Assembly: GCA_964550655.1 (NCBI GenBank)
Contig: CAZKAQ010000193.1
Span: forward strand, 1-5,504
Reading direction: 5' to 3'
Length of the DNA: 5,504 bases
Source of the DNA: GCA-1730015 sp964550655
GTDB lineage: Bacteria > Pseudomonadota > Gammaproteobacteria > Granulosicoccales > Granulosicoccaceae
Shown here: positions 5,367-5,504 of the stretch, one piece after another
Layout of the letters: the number at the start of each line of letters is the position of its first letter
Numbering within the stretch: the stretch's first letter is position 1
Made by a program: the position numbers and the translations under genes
Notes under the pieces: generated by a model
Database searches by the model: none
What the model saw: the letters and a program-made list of their open reading frames with translations, nothing else
What the model was told of the DNA's origin: nothing

Positions 5367-5504
5367 GAATTTGGTTTTAATATCTATATTTGTGGTGTTT
5401 GCATTGAGTTTGTGTCCAATCCTACAATAACAGACTGTCTATTCGACGTCAGAGCCAATAGCGCGTCACATCTCACCCAATCCCCTTCGGCGCGTGGCGG
5501 GCCA

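Noticed and set aside
5367..5504. Terminator or further gene after the SET gene.
   Set aside because: Apart from the 25-codon frame overlapping the repeat, I see no GC-rich stem with T-tract and no coding signal before the window ends.

Overview
The window looks like a chromosomal piece of a free-living, probably aquatic gammaproteobacterium with moderate GC. I infer this from the Hsp33 sequence (close in pattern to the E. coli protein), the HupE/UreJ-like protein paired with a 'transmembrane anchor' protein, and the Gram-negative signal peptide and membrane architecture. No rRNA, tRNA, CRISPR or complete mobile element is visible, so genus cannot be assigned.

Layout. Two genes run leftwards: a 423-residue protein (192-1463) that reads as a GAF-like region followed by a decayed, truncated EAL domain, and, upstream of it, a four-helix membrane protein of the DUF1461/Lit type (1519-2247, TTG start). 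A 363-bp divergent control region (2248-2610) holds a perfect extended -10 for the leftward genes, a weaker rightward promoter candidate and a 30-bp imperfect dyad. Four genes run rightwards: hslO (Hsp33, 2611-3489), a HupE/UreJ family membrane protein (3461-4201, overlapping hslO), a single-pass 'transmembrane anchor' protein (4227-4862) and a small SET-domain lysine methyltransferase (4902-5366, TTG start).

How they may work together. The rightward genes are tightly packed (29-bp overlap, 25-bp gap, 39-bp gap), which suggests one operon: a redox-activated chaperone, a putative metal-related membrane protein with its envelope partner, and a SET enzyme. HupE-like/anchor pairing is a pattern I recognise. 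The coupling to hslO and to a SET methyltransferase is less expected. The leftward pair could form an envelope or signalling unit, but nothing in the sequence proves a link.

The two ends of the window carry an exact 21-bp inverted repeat (35-55 and 5338-5358). The right copy overlaps the last codons of the SET gene and seems to supply its C-terminus. In each copy the repeat ends in ATGAGG, and the reading frame beyond it continues as MR(IR)RPE with synonymous differences. This may be the end of a mobile or repeated element facing outward on both sides, bracketing the six genes.
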